NCBI RefSeq assembly: GCF_033958435.1
Contig: NC_134138.1
Coordinates: 5,096,001-5,160,000, forward strand
Direction: 5' to 3'
Source of the DNA: Carettochelys insculpta
Taxonomy: Eukaryota > Chordata > Testudines > Carettochelyidae
Length of the DNA stretch: 64,000 nt
Positions 42,021 through 53,928 of this stretch are shown here, piece after piece; positions within the stretch are counted from its first letter, which is position 1; each line of letters starts with the position of its first letter. The position numbers and the translations under genes were made by a program. Below the pieces are notes generated by a model. That model was not told the DNA's origin and did no database searches. It saw only the letters and a list, made by a program, of their open reading frames with translations.

Positions 42021-43864
42021 CACGCTGCACACCCTGCTCTGTGCACACACACACACACACAGACACACACACACACACACGTGCTGCACGCCCCATGCTG
42101 TGCAAAAGCACACACCCCACACTGTGCCCATACACACTGCACACTGCATCCTTACACGTGCACACACTCCCGTTCACACTTGCCACCGCACACGCACGCA
42201 CACACCACCATACACGCCGTGGAGCTGGTCGAGGTGCAGGGTCAGGACTGCAGCACTGCAAGCATGCGGGTAAGGGACCACCAGGCAAACAGCCCCACAA
42301 TGGCTGTGAGTCCAGAGCGGGAGCGCCAGCCCTGGGGCAGCGTGTGGGGACCCGGCCCCAGCCCCATGCTGGCTGCAAGCTCTGCACTTAGGTTGCACCA
42401 GCTGGTTACCCGGTCTGAGCTCCTCAGGCCCTACAGCAGCCGGACCAGGGAGTCCAGGCCAGGCCCCGGGGTGCTCCCTCGTCCCACCCGCCAGGGAGCC
42501 TGCCTGCGCGCTAGCTGGGCCCTTACGCCCAGGCTCACAGCAATGGCCAGGTCACCCCCCAGCCCCAAAGGGCCAGTGACCCCAGGTCACCTGCCCCCAG
42601 AGCTCACAGCAAAGCCAAGCGTGCGGCCCATCCTCCCACAAACCATCGAAAGCTTCCCTGGCGACGGAAGGGAAACAGCAGGTTATTTCCAAGGCTAAGC
42701 AGCTGGGAACAAGAGATACACAAATGAGTCGCCCATCCCTCAGAATCTGACATGTGAAGGAAGAAAGAAAATCGTTGAAAGGCTCAAATACACACACACA
42801 CCGTTAGCACAGTTCTCAGGGCAGGCCTGCAGCAGAGACGGAATAAGCTGCTGTCTTAAATCAAGTCTCTGGAACAGCCCCGCAGCCGGGATGGGCATCC
42901 GTCCTTTGCTCAGCGCTCCCGTCCATAGCAAAAATCTCGACAGCAAAGGGGCAGTGCAGGACTGGAGACCAAATGGAAGGGTTCCCAGGCCCCTCTGTTT
43001 CTCCTCGGCCGTGTGGCGGGGCTCCCCTTGCTCCCTCTGTGGAACAGCCAGTCCCACGTCGGAGTCTGGAGTGGACTGTGTCTGGACCCTGTTCTATGCA
43101 GGAAAGTCCATTTGGTGCCGTCGGTGTCTCCTGTGTTTCGTTGTCCATTGACTAGTGCTTGCTGGGCCAGTCAGCCTGACCGGCCTTTCCGCACATGCTG
43201 GCTGACTGCTCAGTGGGTGTTCCTCCAGGGCCTGATGGCTGTATTGACACCTGGCTCATGTGAGTAGCATCGACTACAAAAATGCAACACCCCCCCCAAA
43301 GTACAACCAGAACCAGCCAACCAGAAGCTTGCAATGGACGTCTGCCTGGGCCCCGCTTGTACATGATTTGTTACAAACATAGGAGAGCGGCTGCAACAAC
43401 CATCTGTGAAAACGTATCACAATCGAGTAACAGCACAAGGGAAGGGAAAGCAACCCTCCTTTGTCCTCTTTATTTCCCCAACTGGCTGGCTGCTGCCAGC
43501 GAACCTTCCCCGCAGGGGAGAAGCTTACCCTGGAATCGCTCAACAAGTCCCTCGCGCGACGGGGCTCAGAAGTTAGAGGTGAGATTCACGCTGGCGGATC
43601 CAGCAAAGTCTGAATATGACCCACGCCCTTAGAAGCCTGCTACAGATCTAACGGTGCTCGTACGTAGCGAGGCCAGGCGCTTGTCTGTGTTCCCTGCAGA
43701 CATGGCCATTCGGGCAGGAGCTGGCACCTGGTCGGTCAGCATCACAACTCACCAGCCCGTAGGAGGAAGAAACGATATGGACCCCGAACAAGGCCAGGGC
43801 TGAAAACCACCAGACGGGCTCAGGGACAAGACCAGAAGCTTGGTCCAGACGGAACGTGAGGTGA
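42021..43864. other. Flank without recognised genes
   Basis: CA-rich to 42200, then ordinary sequence. No exon, RNA gene or mobile element was recognised. Confidence 0.4.
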
Positions 43865-44700
43865 CCTGTGTGAGGCGACCTGGATAAATTGGAGGACTGG
43901 GCCAAAAGAAATCTGATGCAGTTCAACAAGGAAAAGTGCAGAGTCCTGCACCTGGGGTGGAAGAATCCCAACCATTGTTACAGGCTGGGGACCGACTGTC
44001 TCAGCAGCGGTACGATGGAAAGGGACCCAGGGGTTATGGTGGATGAAAGGCTGGATATGAGTAAACAGTGGGCCCTTGTAGCCAAGAAGGCTAACGGCAT
44101 AGTAGGGTGCATTAGGAGGAGCATTTCGCGCAGATCTAGAGAAGTAGTTATTCCTCTTTATTCGGCACTGGTGAGGCCACATCTGGAATATTGTGTCCAG
44201 TTTTGGGCCCCCCCGTATAAAAAGGATGTGGATTTGCTGGAGCAGGTTCAGCGAAGGGCAACAAAAATGATTGAGGGGCTGGAGCACAAGACCTGTGAGG
44301 AGAGGCTGAGGGATTTGGGCTTGTTTAGTTTACAGAAGAGAAGGCTGAGGGGTGATTTAATAGCAGCCTTCAACTTCCTGAAGGGGAGCTCTAAAGAGGA
44401 GGGTGAGAAGCTGTTCTCAGTGGTGTCAGACAGAAGAACAAGGAGCGATGGTCTGAAGCTGAAGAGGGGGAGGTGTAGGTTGGATATTAGGAAAAACTAC
44501 TTCCCCAGGCGGGTGGTGAAGCACTGGAATGTGTTGCCTGGAGAGGTGGTGGATTCTCCATCCCTCGAGATTTTTAAGTCCGGCTTGACAAGGTCCGGGC
44601 TGGGATGACAGTTGGGGTTGATCCTGCTTGAAGCAGGGGGCTGGACTAGATGACCTCCTGAGGTCCCTTCCCGCCCTGTGATTCTGTGATTCTGTGACAG
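43865..44700 (+). mobile_element. CR1 LINE 3' fragment
   Basis: A single open frame (43889-44608) reads from the end of the CR1 RT domain: [61 protein letters not shown] and [20 protein letters not shown]. The tail carries two octamers (GATTCTGT GATTCTGT). With a nearly intact frame, it is the youngest-looking CR1 piece here. 5'-truncated. Confidence 0.9.
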
Positions 44701-44889
44701 ATGTTGCTCGGGACAGAGGGACGGGAAGCAGATGCCAGCAAGAGCCAGGCAGCCAGAGACAGGCGCGCTGCTGCGGATGTGACAAGGCCAAGCGCGTCGT
44801 AGCAATGACCACCTGAAGATCGCCTGCTCTGTTCTTTCCCTCTGGGTCCCCGGCGCCGGCTGTCATCAGAAGCCAGGGCACTGACCCAG

Positions 44890-45307
44890 TGTGATGGAGT
44901 GGGGGGGGTGCATGGGTGAGTCAGGCTGGATGTCCGAGGCAAGCAGCAGCTCCCAGTGGCTAAGGATGACCCTGGGGCTACAACTGGCAGATAACACCTC
45001 TGCCTGAACAAAGAGCAGGGAGGAGCTGAGCTGGGGTTTTGAATCGGGGGCGGCAGTTAGAGGCGAGGAAAAGGGAGAGCTGGAAGGCAGCCAGCTGAGG
45101 AGGGGGGAAAGCTACACCCCAGAGGGACACCCCTCGGGGTCTTCCCCCAGGACAGGTTGGAAGGACTGTCTCTGGCGGCTATGCTGTTGCTTCTGTGAGA
45201 AACTGGACATCTGTTGCCTAATAAACCTGCTGTTGTACCTGCTGAGTGAGAGTCTCTCCTGCCAGCGGACGGGGTGCAGTGCAGGGGGACCCCTGAACCC
45301 CATCACA
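44890..45307 (+). mobile_element. Solo LTR (endogenous retrovirus-like) with 5-bp target duplication
   Basis: The 418-base element begins TGTGATGG and ends CCATCACA, with perfect 8-base inverted termini of the TG...CA type. It is flanked by direct repeats CCCAG (44885-44889 and 45308-45312). An AATAAA signal lies at 45220-45225. No internal viral sequence remains, so the provirus was removed by LTR-LTR recombination. Strand is taken from the polyadenylation signal. Confidence 0.85.
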
Positions 45308-45312
45308 CCCAG

Positions 45313-48300
45313 CCTGGCCGTTCTCATGTTCTGCCCACCCCCGGTGCAGGAGCGGGGGCCATCGGCTGCTCACAAGGCAGGATAACAGCTAGCCCGTCCC
45401 GGAGAACCCCTGCCACTCCGAGTACCCAGCACGGAAAGGACAGGCTGCAGGTCGGCCGCAGGAGCAGCCAGTCGCTTGTGCCAGCTGAGCCCCACCAGGG
45501 TAGGAACCGGGGCTCCCAAAACAAGCCACCGCGCTTGGCAGTGGAATTCAGAGGTGAGCGAGCGCGACACTCTCTCAGGGGGTGGGAGTACCCCGTGGCA
45601 CCCCTCTGCCTCCGCAAGGGACAGCTGGGCTGGGTCTTCACCTGTGCCATGCCGGACATAACGGAAACTCCTTCACGGCCGGGGGTGCCGCAGCCCCCCG
45701 CACACGCGCACACGCGCACTCAGGGCCAGCACTTCTGCCTGGCGGCCCCATCCAGAGACATCTCTGCGACGTCCTGTCCCGCCCCGACGCTCACAACTTC
45801 CCTGCCTCCAAGGCGCCAGTCACCGGTGCGGTGGCTTTCCAGGGACGTGCTCTGGACGGTGGCGCAGAGCCGGCTCGGTGCAAACGATGATTAATTTCTC
45901 AGCAAGGAGCCGAGGTTTCCGTGCTGCTGGGCCGGAGACGGGGGGGTTCCACGTCAAACCCGCGTCGTGCGCCTCCTGCAGACAACCACTTCCTCATGAG
46001 AAGTTTCGAGCGTTGCTTAAGCTGCCCTTTACGTGGACCAGCTCCCAGCACTGCTGGCAGGAGAGTCCGCCGCGCACGGACCCCTTTGTGCGCCAAGGAG
46101 GCTGCAGCGCACACCGAGGCGTCTCCCGCACTACCAGGCCGAGATCAGACATTGCTGGGGTTACCTGGGACAATCCCCCACATGCTGCACTGTCTCCGTC
46201 CCAGGAGCGAAGTGACGGCCGAGGCTGCGGAGCCAGGGCAGCCCTGGTGGGGGGCCAGAAGCTCAGACCCAAGACCGGGAGGAGCTGACGAGGTCTCCAA
46301 GTGGGACAGGATGTGAACCAGTTTTGGGGCCAGGCAGCTGCTGGCCCCACGTTGATTGCAAGGGAGGGGTGCAGGGTGCACCAGCCCCAGGCCTGGCCCA
46401 GGCCTGACACCCAGCATGGCTGCTCAGCGTGCCACCAGCAGGGGATGGGATAGCCACCAGCTGCATGAACTGCTCCTCAGCCCCGGGGAACGCTGGGCAT
46501 GGACGGATTACCGGGCGGCGAGGGCACTGCAAGCTGGGCCAGCGGTGGGCGGGCCAGGCCCTGCTGGCTGCAGTCGGTGACTGGCGGCCCCTTGCCAATA
46601 CAGCAGCCTGCCAGCAACGGAGCCGTGTGCCTGGTAGGAATTCAGAGGAAAGGGCATCTGCCCACGGCTCCATCTGCCCAGCAAGGGGGAGTAGGCCCAG
46701 GCAGGAGAGCGCCGGACAGGCCCTTCCACCAGGCTGTTTCTCCCGACTCAGGCCCCAGGGAGCCGACAGCCCCTCACTGGGGCGTCAGGGCCAGACCCGG
46801 AGATCCACCCAGGGCCGCTGACGTCCTGTTGGGCAACTCCCCGTGCCAGGGGAGGGTTTCACCCCCTGCGGCTGAGCTGTCCCTCTTCCCAGCCTGGGAC
46901 TGCTGCCGAGACACCCAAGCCTCTCATGGGGGCGGCTATTGCTGCGTACTGGAGGGACTGGTACTTCTGGGAATGGGGGGGCCCGTCCCGGCCGGCAACA
47001 CTCCACTCGCCCCCTGGCATGTGCCAGGCCAGGCTGGCAGGCATGGTGCAATGTGCTCCTCAGAACGGCCTCACTGACCAAACCGCCCTGGGTCTGGCTC
47101 TGGGCTGGAGGGGCCAAGGAGCCCCAAGGGGGCTGTCTGGTGACCGCTGTACGAAGGGCCTGCCTGTTACCAGCGCTGGGAGACCGGCTGCAGCTGGGAG
47201 GGAGCCACGCTGAGAGGAGATGGCCAGCCTGGGGTAGGGCAGGTCAGCCACAGCCCCATCAGCCCTGCAGAGAAACACTGCCACAAGGAACCGGCCAGAG
47301 CCACACCACAGAGGGGCCTGGAGGAGTCGCTAGGGGAGCCAGGTCACACCTGGTGACCGCCCGAGAGGACCAGTGATCGGACAGGGCAAGACACGCTCAG
47401 TGCAGGCAGCCAGGGCGAGCCTGGAGCCCACAGCTGGGCACCGATGGAACCACCCAGAGCCAGGCCCTCCGGGACGTGGCAACTGAGCTGAGAGAGTTTG
47501 CGCCTCTCGGTCACAGAGGGCCTGTCGCGGGGGCCGGGGGCAGCCCAGCCTCGCTCCAGCAAGCCCCGGGGCTGGCTGAGCCTGGGGCAAAGCCAAGGCC
47601 GGATCCGACCGGCTGCGTGCTGGGAACCTGCAGCCGTAGGGACCTCAGGCTCAGGGCCTGGGCAGTTCCTTGTGTCTGATGCTCAGAGCGAACCCCAGAA
47701 GCCGTGTTGTACCCAGGGAAGGGGTGTCGGTGGCGCTGGTATTCAGGGGCCTGCGGTGGAAATCAGGCAGGAGCAGCTCATGCACGACCCTCTGCTCAGC
47801 TTAACTCACCTGCGGCTCTGGGAACAACCTGCCGGGACCCACCTGGGGAGGTCCACCCAGAGCCGCCAAAGAGCTGTTGGGCAACAGGTCTGGCCCCAGC
47901 GCCAGGGGAAGTTTCACTCTGTGGCTGAGCTACCCCTCTTCCCGGCCTGGGACTGCAGCCGAAACATGGAACCCCCCACACCCGAATCTCCCCCTCTCCC
48001 TCCGCCTTCCTGTCCCCCTTCGCCAAGGCATGAGCCTGATGGCCTTTGGCAACGACCGGTCTGGCAGCCCCACCAGAGCAGAGAGCTGTGTCCTGCAGGC
48101 CCCTTTCCCCCATCCAACGGGGGCCAAGAAACGCCAGCAGGCAGAGGCACAGGACCTAGGGGAGCGTTGGGCTGCCGCACCCCCTGGCTCCAGGGGGCTG
48201 CCGTTGTACATGGGATTTACACTTCGGCTGAGTTGCTCACAACACCCTGGTGAGACACTGGTCCAGTGTCCCAGCCCTGAGTGTCAGCTGCCTGCACAGG

Positions 48301-48345
48301 ACAGTCCCTGGGCCAGGCCCACTGGTACCCATCTGGCTGAGGGAT
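45313..48345. other. GC-rich flank with an internal direct repeat
   Basis: No gene was recognised. A segment at 46798-46920 is repeated at 47846-47975 at moderate identity (shared CCACCCAG, GTTGGGCAAC, GTGCCAGGGGA-like and GCCTGGGACTGC text), so the area holds an old local duplication of about 120 bases. Confidence 0.4.
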
Positions 48346-48710
48346 CTGGCAGGCTGAGGGGGGATTTAATAACAGCCTTCAGCTTCCTGAAGGGGAGCTC
48401 TAGAGAGGATGGGGAGAGGCTGTTCTCAGTGGTGTCAGGTGGCAGAACAAGGAGCGATGGTCTGAAGTAACAGAGCGGGAGGTGTAGGTTGGATATTAGG
48501 AAAAACTACTTCCCCAGGCGGCTGGTGCAGCGCTGGACTGTGTTGCCTAGAGAGGTGGTGGATTCTCCATCCCTGGAGGTTGTTAAGTCCTGGCTTGACC
48601 AAGCCCTGGCTGGGATGATTTAGTGGGGGTTGGTTCTGCTTTAGGCAGGGGGCTGGACTTGACGACCTCCTGAGGTCCTGCCAGCGCTGGGACTCTAGGA
48701 TTCTATGCTC
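48346..48710 (+). mobile_element. CR1 LINE short 3' fragment
   Basis: It begins at the SGRLRGDLITAFSFLKGSS coding block and runs through the non-coding tail to GGACTCTAGGATTCTATG, a CR1 octamer end. Strongly 5'-truncated. Confidence 0.85.
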
Positions 48711-50204
48711 TCTCCTCGTCAGGGCTGCTCCAGAGGCCCTGCAGCTCTCTGACTCTCCCCTAGGCTGGCCTGGTGGCACTACAGGGCAGCTCCATGGCGA
48801 GAGCCTCCTGCAGGCCAGCTTGGCCCCTGGGCAGGGGGACTCCTGCCGCTCTCTGAGCCCCTGGCAGGATAGCAGCTGCTGTGGATTCCTCTCCACCTCG
48901 GGGCAGGCGCAGACCCCCAAGCAGCTGAGCAGGGAGGAGGGCTCAGGAAATGGCCTCTCGCGCTCTGTGCTGCTTGGACATCGTCAGTTCGGCTGTGCCA
49001 GCGGGTCTGGGCAAAATGAGCCGCGGGTGTGCTCAGCTGCCTGCCAGCCAGGCTGCGAGCTGCCGCCCGCGGGCGGGCGCCTTGGCGGTCTCCCCTGTCG
49101 TCACACAGGAGCTCCGGAGGCAGGGGTTGGGTTGTGGTCTGTCTGTGCAGGGCCTAGTCCAGCAAGGAGCAGGCCCACAAGTGCCACAGGGGACAGCTAA
49201 TCTACCTTCGCTGTCGTGCCAGGGTGGCCCTGCAGGAGGGCCCCGTGAGGGCAGGATGGTGGGTGGATGGGCTCTCCCCCATGGGGCATTACCGACCCAG
49301 CTTCGACACACCATGCAACCCCAGCCCCAGAGCCAGGCAGTCGGGCACGGCACCCCACCCGCCCCCGGGAGGGTTTGCTCGGAGTGAGCCACCCTGTGTC
49401 CCCAGAACCGGGCAGGGATCCAGTCCCGGAGTCCAGGCTGCATTTAACCCCCACCCAGCCTCCGCCAGAGGGGAGCACGGAAACCTGAGCATCACGCTGG
49501 GGAGAACCAGCCCCTTGGGGGCTCCCCGCAGCGTGCAGGGGCTGAGTCACTTAGAACCCGTCTCTTGCGTCCCACGGCGCTTTGCCTGGATTTGCCAGTG
49601 TTCCTCAGTTCATCTGCTCTGCGCCTGCCCTTCGCCCCAGAGCCAGCTGCATTTCAGCTGGGCAGCACCAGCCGGCCTTGGGGGGAGTGTGGCTGGAGGG
49701 CACAGCGCTGAGACCTGGTGTGGGCTCAGGCTCAGGTCCCGCAGTCACCGCACAACTGTCTGCCCGCTCTGCAGGCAGGAATCACCGCTCAGCTGTGCTC
49801 AGGGCTCCTTCGGGCTGTGCCCCCCCCCACCACATCAGGAGACGGCCCTGGTGTGCGCTGGGATCTGACCTAGAAGGGGCCCAGGGACTCCGATACAGAC
49901 CCCCCCGCCCCGCCTGCATCCTGACAATGGGAGGGTGCAGCAAGGAATGGCCTGAAATGGAGCTTGGCCATGACAGGGTGTGTCCACCCTGAGACCTGGG
50001 GCAGGCAGAGCACAGGGATCAGCCTCCCGACAGCCTCAGCCCTGCCCCCGGCAGGCTCTGGCTTTCCGCAACCCAAGGACAGGTCCATCCAGTCCTGCGT
50101 AGTTCTGCTGAGCTGCAGTGGAAGGTGGGGGCTGCACAGCCTTTCTCCCCTCCCATGCGCATGACACAGCCCCTGTGCCACTTTCCCAGAGTGGAGCTTC
50201 CCCA
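48711..50204. other. Flank without recognised genes
   Basis: GC-rich. No exon, RNA gene or mobile element was recognised. Confidence 0.4.
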
Positions 50205-50700
50205 GAGCCACAGGCTGTGCTAGGACGGGGTTTCTGGGCACAACCAGAGAAATCAATCAGGGTAACTTTGATTAAAATCTGGGCCACTTACAGCCCCAGG
50301 CTGGGGTTCCCTTCTCACTAAGGCAAATCCAACCAGCCACCACAGCCCCACTGCCCAGCCAGACGCCAACCAGCAAACCCACAGACTTCCCAGCTGCTCT
50401 ACCAGCCCAGACCAACAACCCCCAAATTCAGGGGAGAGCTTCTTAAACCTCTTTCAGCAACTCCATACAGATTTTTGGGCCGCAGAGGGCCCAGCCCCTG
50501 ACCCGGGTCAATGTGTACTTGGGTCTTACTCAAAATAACACACTTAACAATTCTTTAGAGCTAAATATCTAAAGATTTATTAATACAAAGGAAAGAGCAG
50601 GGTTAGAGAGAAGAATTGTTAAAGCAACATTTTACATGCATCAGTCATAATGCCTGACGCAGGCCAGCGATGTTATTTGCTGATTCTTGGAAGTTGTTTC
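50205..50700 (-). repeat. LTR-like dispersed repeat, inverted copy
   Basis: It is the reverse complement of 8745-9258 with substitutions, including the polyadenylation-like AATAAATCTTT on the minus strand near 50585-50575. The 5' side is interrupted by the insertion at 50709. Confidence 0.55.
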
Positions 50701-50708
50701 AAGTAACA

Positions 50709-50851
50709 TAGGGTCCTGTGGCACCTTATAGACTAACAGAAAAGTTTTGAGCATGAGCTTTCGTGAGAACAGACTTAGTCTATAAGGTGCCACAGGCCCC
50801 TTCGTTGCTGTTACAGATCCAGACAAACATGGCTACCCCTCCGATACTTCG
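50709..50851. mobile_element. Head-to-head Penelope-type tail insertion
   Basis: Inverted arms CCTGTGGCACCTTATAGACT and AGTCTATAAGGTGCCACAGG are perfect complements. Short direct repeats AGTAACA (50702-50708 and 50852-50858) flank the 143-base insert. The element entered the LTR-like repeat. It is non-coding. Confidence 0.6.
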
Positions 50852-50858
50852 AGTAACA

Positions 50859-53044
50859 GTTTTAGTTACTGGAGAATTGTAGATCCACCTCGCTGGGGTC
50901 CACATGGGGCCAGGACCTTTGGAGACAGAACAAAGAAGCAAGATCCCGTCTCAGATGGACCCAGCTAAGCCCACACCAAGGTTCTCTCTCTCATGTCCAG
51001 GGCCAAAGCCCTTTTTCTGTCCCACCAGGCCCTGGAGGGTCACAAGTCACCTGCCTCAGGTGAGCCACTGCAGCAGACTGCCACGGGCTGAATCCCAGGA
51101 GACAATCGCGAGTTCTTAGATGCGTATTGTCCTTTGCCTCCGTCGTGTTCCCTGCCTGGGGGCCATCACACCGCCTATGGTGTGCCTATGGTGTGCCTAT
51201 GGTGTGCCTTCGGCTCTGAATACTACTAGAGCTAAAATCTGCAACTTTACCTGCACACACGGTGCAGGCGTATAAGCAGCACAACGAGATTCGGGGCATC
51301 ACGAGTGTTCGTTAGGCACCTCACACGGCCCCAGCATGGTATTTGGTGCCAGCAGATACACTGGGCACAGAAAATGCCTCCAAAGGCAATACAAAAATCC
51401 CATCAGGTCACACAGGCGCGGCTGGGTCACGCCCTGCAGATGCTGCGGAGCCAGTCTGGGAACACCCTGTGAACCTGACCGGCCCTGGGCGTAGTCCCTC
51501 CCTGCCTGGGCTGGGGCCACTGGGCACCAGGCTGGTAGAGCTGGCAGGGCCGTGGCAGGGCGTGGCCTGGCTCAGCTCTTGCTGCCTGGAGTCTTGGAGG
51601 GAGCTGGGGCCTGATGTACTCCAGCAGCACCACCCCCGCTCGGCGCCCCAGCCAGAAAAGGAGCAGCGGGATTCTCACCCGGCTCCGGTCACATGGCTCA
51701 GCCCCATGGGCGGTGGCTGGCTGGGCACAGCGCCAGGGTCGGGGGTAGCACAGGCCCAGGGTGTGCAGGCTGCTCACACTGCCCTGCAGATGCTCCTCAG
51801 TCCCAACCCCAAGTTCTGCCCCCAGCTCTGCCAGTGACCCCAGTCCCCCACAGCCCATCCCTGGGCTCCCCAGCTCTGCCAGTGCCCCCAGTCCCCCACA
51901 GCCCATCCCTGGGCTCCCCCAGCTCTGCCAGTGCCCCCCAGTCCCCCACAGCCCATCCCTGGGCTCCCCCAGCTCTGCCAGTGCCCCCCAGTCCTGCCTC
52001 ACACCCCCATGCTAGCCCAGCCATGGGCTCCCCATCCCCAGCTCTGCAGTCCCTCCTCAGTTGTGACCAATGGCCTAGCCTGGGTTCCTCTCCCCCAGCC
52101 CAAGAGCCACCCGCCCTCCTGCCCCCAGCGCTGCGGCTGCCCTGGAATCCCATCCTGCATCCCTCCTCCTCGCCGCTATCCAGTTGACTCTAGCCCGCCC
52201 CCCGAACCCTGACACATATGGCAGTGGGGCTGGGTGAGCTGAGACCTGGCCCAGGCCTTTGCAAGCGGGCAGCAGCCAGCCACGGGGAGCAACTCGGGCC
52301 TGCCCAGCGAGAGGGCTTTGTACCCACGGCCCTGCCTGGCAGGGCTGCACCATCCCACCGTGAGGACCACGGCTCAGAGCAGCCTGGTTCCAGCCCAGTG
52401 CCAGCACAGAGGGGGTGGCTCCGTGTGTGCTAGGGCAAGTGAGCCAGTAAATTACCCACCTCACCTTGAACCATCCCAGGGCTGGGTTCCCTGTCCCAGC
52501 AGCGAGGAACAAGCAAACGAGCCACCCAGCTCAGCACCTCCCAGGATGGGCCCCGGTGACCCCAGCACAGCTCGGCAGCCGCCTTTCTCCCAGAGGTCCC
52601 TGCATGCACCCGTCACCAGGACCCGATTTTTGCTAGCTTCACCCGGGGCAGTGGCTCTGCCCTGCTCCCCTGCCCAGAGCTCTATGTCCTGAGGCAAACG
52701 GAGCATGACCTCCCCAGCCCTGGCCTGCCCTCCCCACTTCCCTCCTCCATCGCTGTCCCCTCCTCCTGGCCCGGCAACCTGCTCTCAGCTTTCCAGCTGG
52801 TGATTCCAACACGGGGCAAGCTCTGGGTGTTCCCTCCCACCTCTGCTTGTGCCCCAGAGTTTTCCAGCCCCCCAGCCCGAACGCAGCTGTGAATGTGAGT
52901 CTGGTCGCCTCTCACGCTGAGCGCCTCCCTCCTCACTCATCTGGTCATGGCTACAGGCTCTGCTGCTTCCACTCGCTCCCATTCCGTGGTCACCTTCCAT
53001 CCACCCAGCATCGCCTTACCCCTTCCTTCCTTCCCTCCTCTTCC
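50859..53044. other. Flank without recognised genes
   Basis: It contains a short 12-base tandem (GTGTGCCTATG type) at about 51178-51210 and the minisatellite listed next. No gene was recognised. A hydrophobic minus-strand frame near 51600-51700 lacks supporting structure. Confidence 0.4.
51815..51990. repeat. Minisatellite, ~48-bp unit
   Basis: The unit CTCTGCCAGTG plus CCCCCAGTCCCCCACAGCCC plus ATCCCTGGGCTCCCC is repeated about four times with minor indels. A weaker unit continues toward 52045. Confidence 0.88.
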
Positions 53045-53186
53045 CAGGCTGCGTCAACTTCCAAGTGCCGAGGCCGCCCGCATGCTAATGAGGCGCTGAA
53101 TATGCATTTCAGAGCTTCATTAGTAAACTTCAAAAGGGCCATTTGCATGGCCTTTTCGAAGTTTGGGGCTAGTGTAGACACGGCCA
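53045..53186. mobile_element. Half of a foldback DNA transposon
   Basis: The arm reads GCATGCTAATGAGGCGCTGA through TTCATTAGTAAACTTC and ends TAGTGTAGACACGGCC, like the right half of 24711-25116. The left half is missing. The CR1 fragment at 53187 begins immediately after it. Confidence 0.6.
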
Positions 53187-53696
53187 TTGTGTCCAGTTTT
53201 GGGCCCCCCAGTATAAAAAGGATGTGGATGTGCTGGAGCAGGATCAGCGGAGGGCAACAAAAATGATTAGGGGGTTGGTGCACATGACGTATGAGGAGAG
53301 GGTGAGGGATTTGGGCTTGTCTAGTTTGCAGAAGAGAAGACTGACGGGCAGTTTGATAGCAGCCTTCAACTTCCTGAGGGGGAGCTCTAAAGAGGAGGGT
53401 GAGAAACTGTTCTCTGTGGTGTCAGATGGCAGAACAAGGAGCAATGGTCTGATGTTGAAGAGGGGGAGGTGTAGGTTGGGTATTAGGAAAAACTACGTCC
53501 CCGGGAGGGTGGTGAAGCACTGGAATGTGTAGCCTAGAGAGGTTGTGGATTCTCCATCCCTTGAGGTTTATAAGTCCCAGCTGGACAACATCCTGGCTGG
53601 GATGACTTAGTGGGGGTTGATCCTGCTTGAAGCAGGGGGCTGGACTAGATGACCTCCTGAGGTCCCTTCCAGCCCTGGGATTCTGGGATTCTGTAA
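53187..53696 (+). mobile_element. CR1 LINE 3' fragment
   Basis: It starts TTGTGTCCAGTTTTGGGCCC at the end of the CR1 coding region and reads [19 protein letters not shown]. It finishes with GGGATTCTGGGATTCTGT octamers. 5'-truncated at the junction with the half foldback element. Confidence 0.88.
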
Positions 53697-53739
53697 TGCC
53701 AGCGAGAAGGAGGTCGGTCCAGAAGTCCTAATGGAAAAA

Positions 53740-53928
53740 GACTGAGTTAGGGTAACTTAGCTGACTTCAAGGCACCAGGGGCTGATGCAATGCACCCTGG
53801 AGTACTCCAGGAGCTGCCCAAGGAGGTATCTGAGCCTTTAGCCATCACCTTTGAAAAGTCCTGGAAGACAGGAGAGATTCCAGAGGAAGGCAAAAGGCAA
53901 ATACAGCACCCAAGTATAAACAGGGAAT
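53740..53928 (+). mobile_element. CR1-like LINE internal fragment
   Basis: Although broken, it reads as the start of a CR1-type RT domain (ADAMHPGVLQELPKEVSEPLA, then FEKSWKTGEIPE). It is truncated on the right exactly where duplicated block B2 starts, so it marks a duplication breakpoint. Confidence 0.6.

Noticed and set aside
41426..42390. Long open frames rich in CVCVCV or TAHCAR-type repeats on both strands
   Set aside because: They are produced by the CA/CG minisatellite. Periodic translation on all frames shows there is no protein.
51427..52002. Minus-strand frame with a hydrophobic start-like segment (IPLLLFWLGRRAGVVLL)
   Set aside because: It has no upstream ATG in frame, no homologue was recognised, and it runs into a minisatellite.
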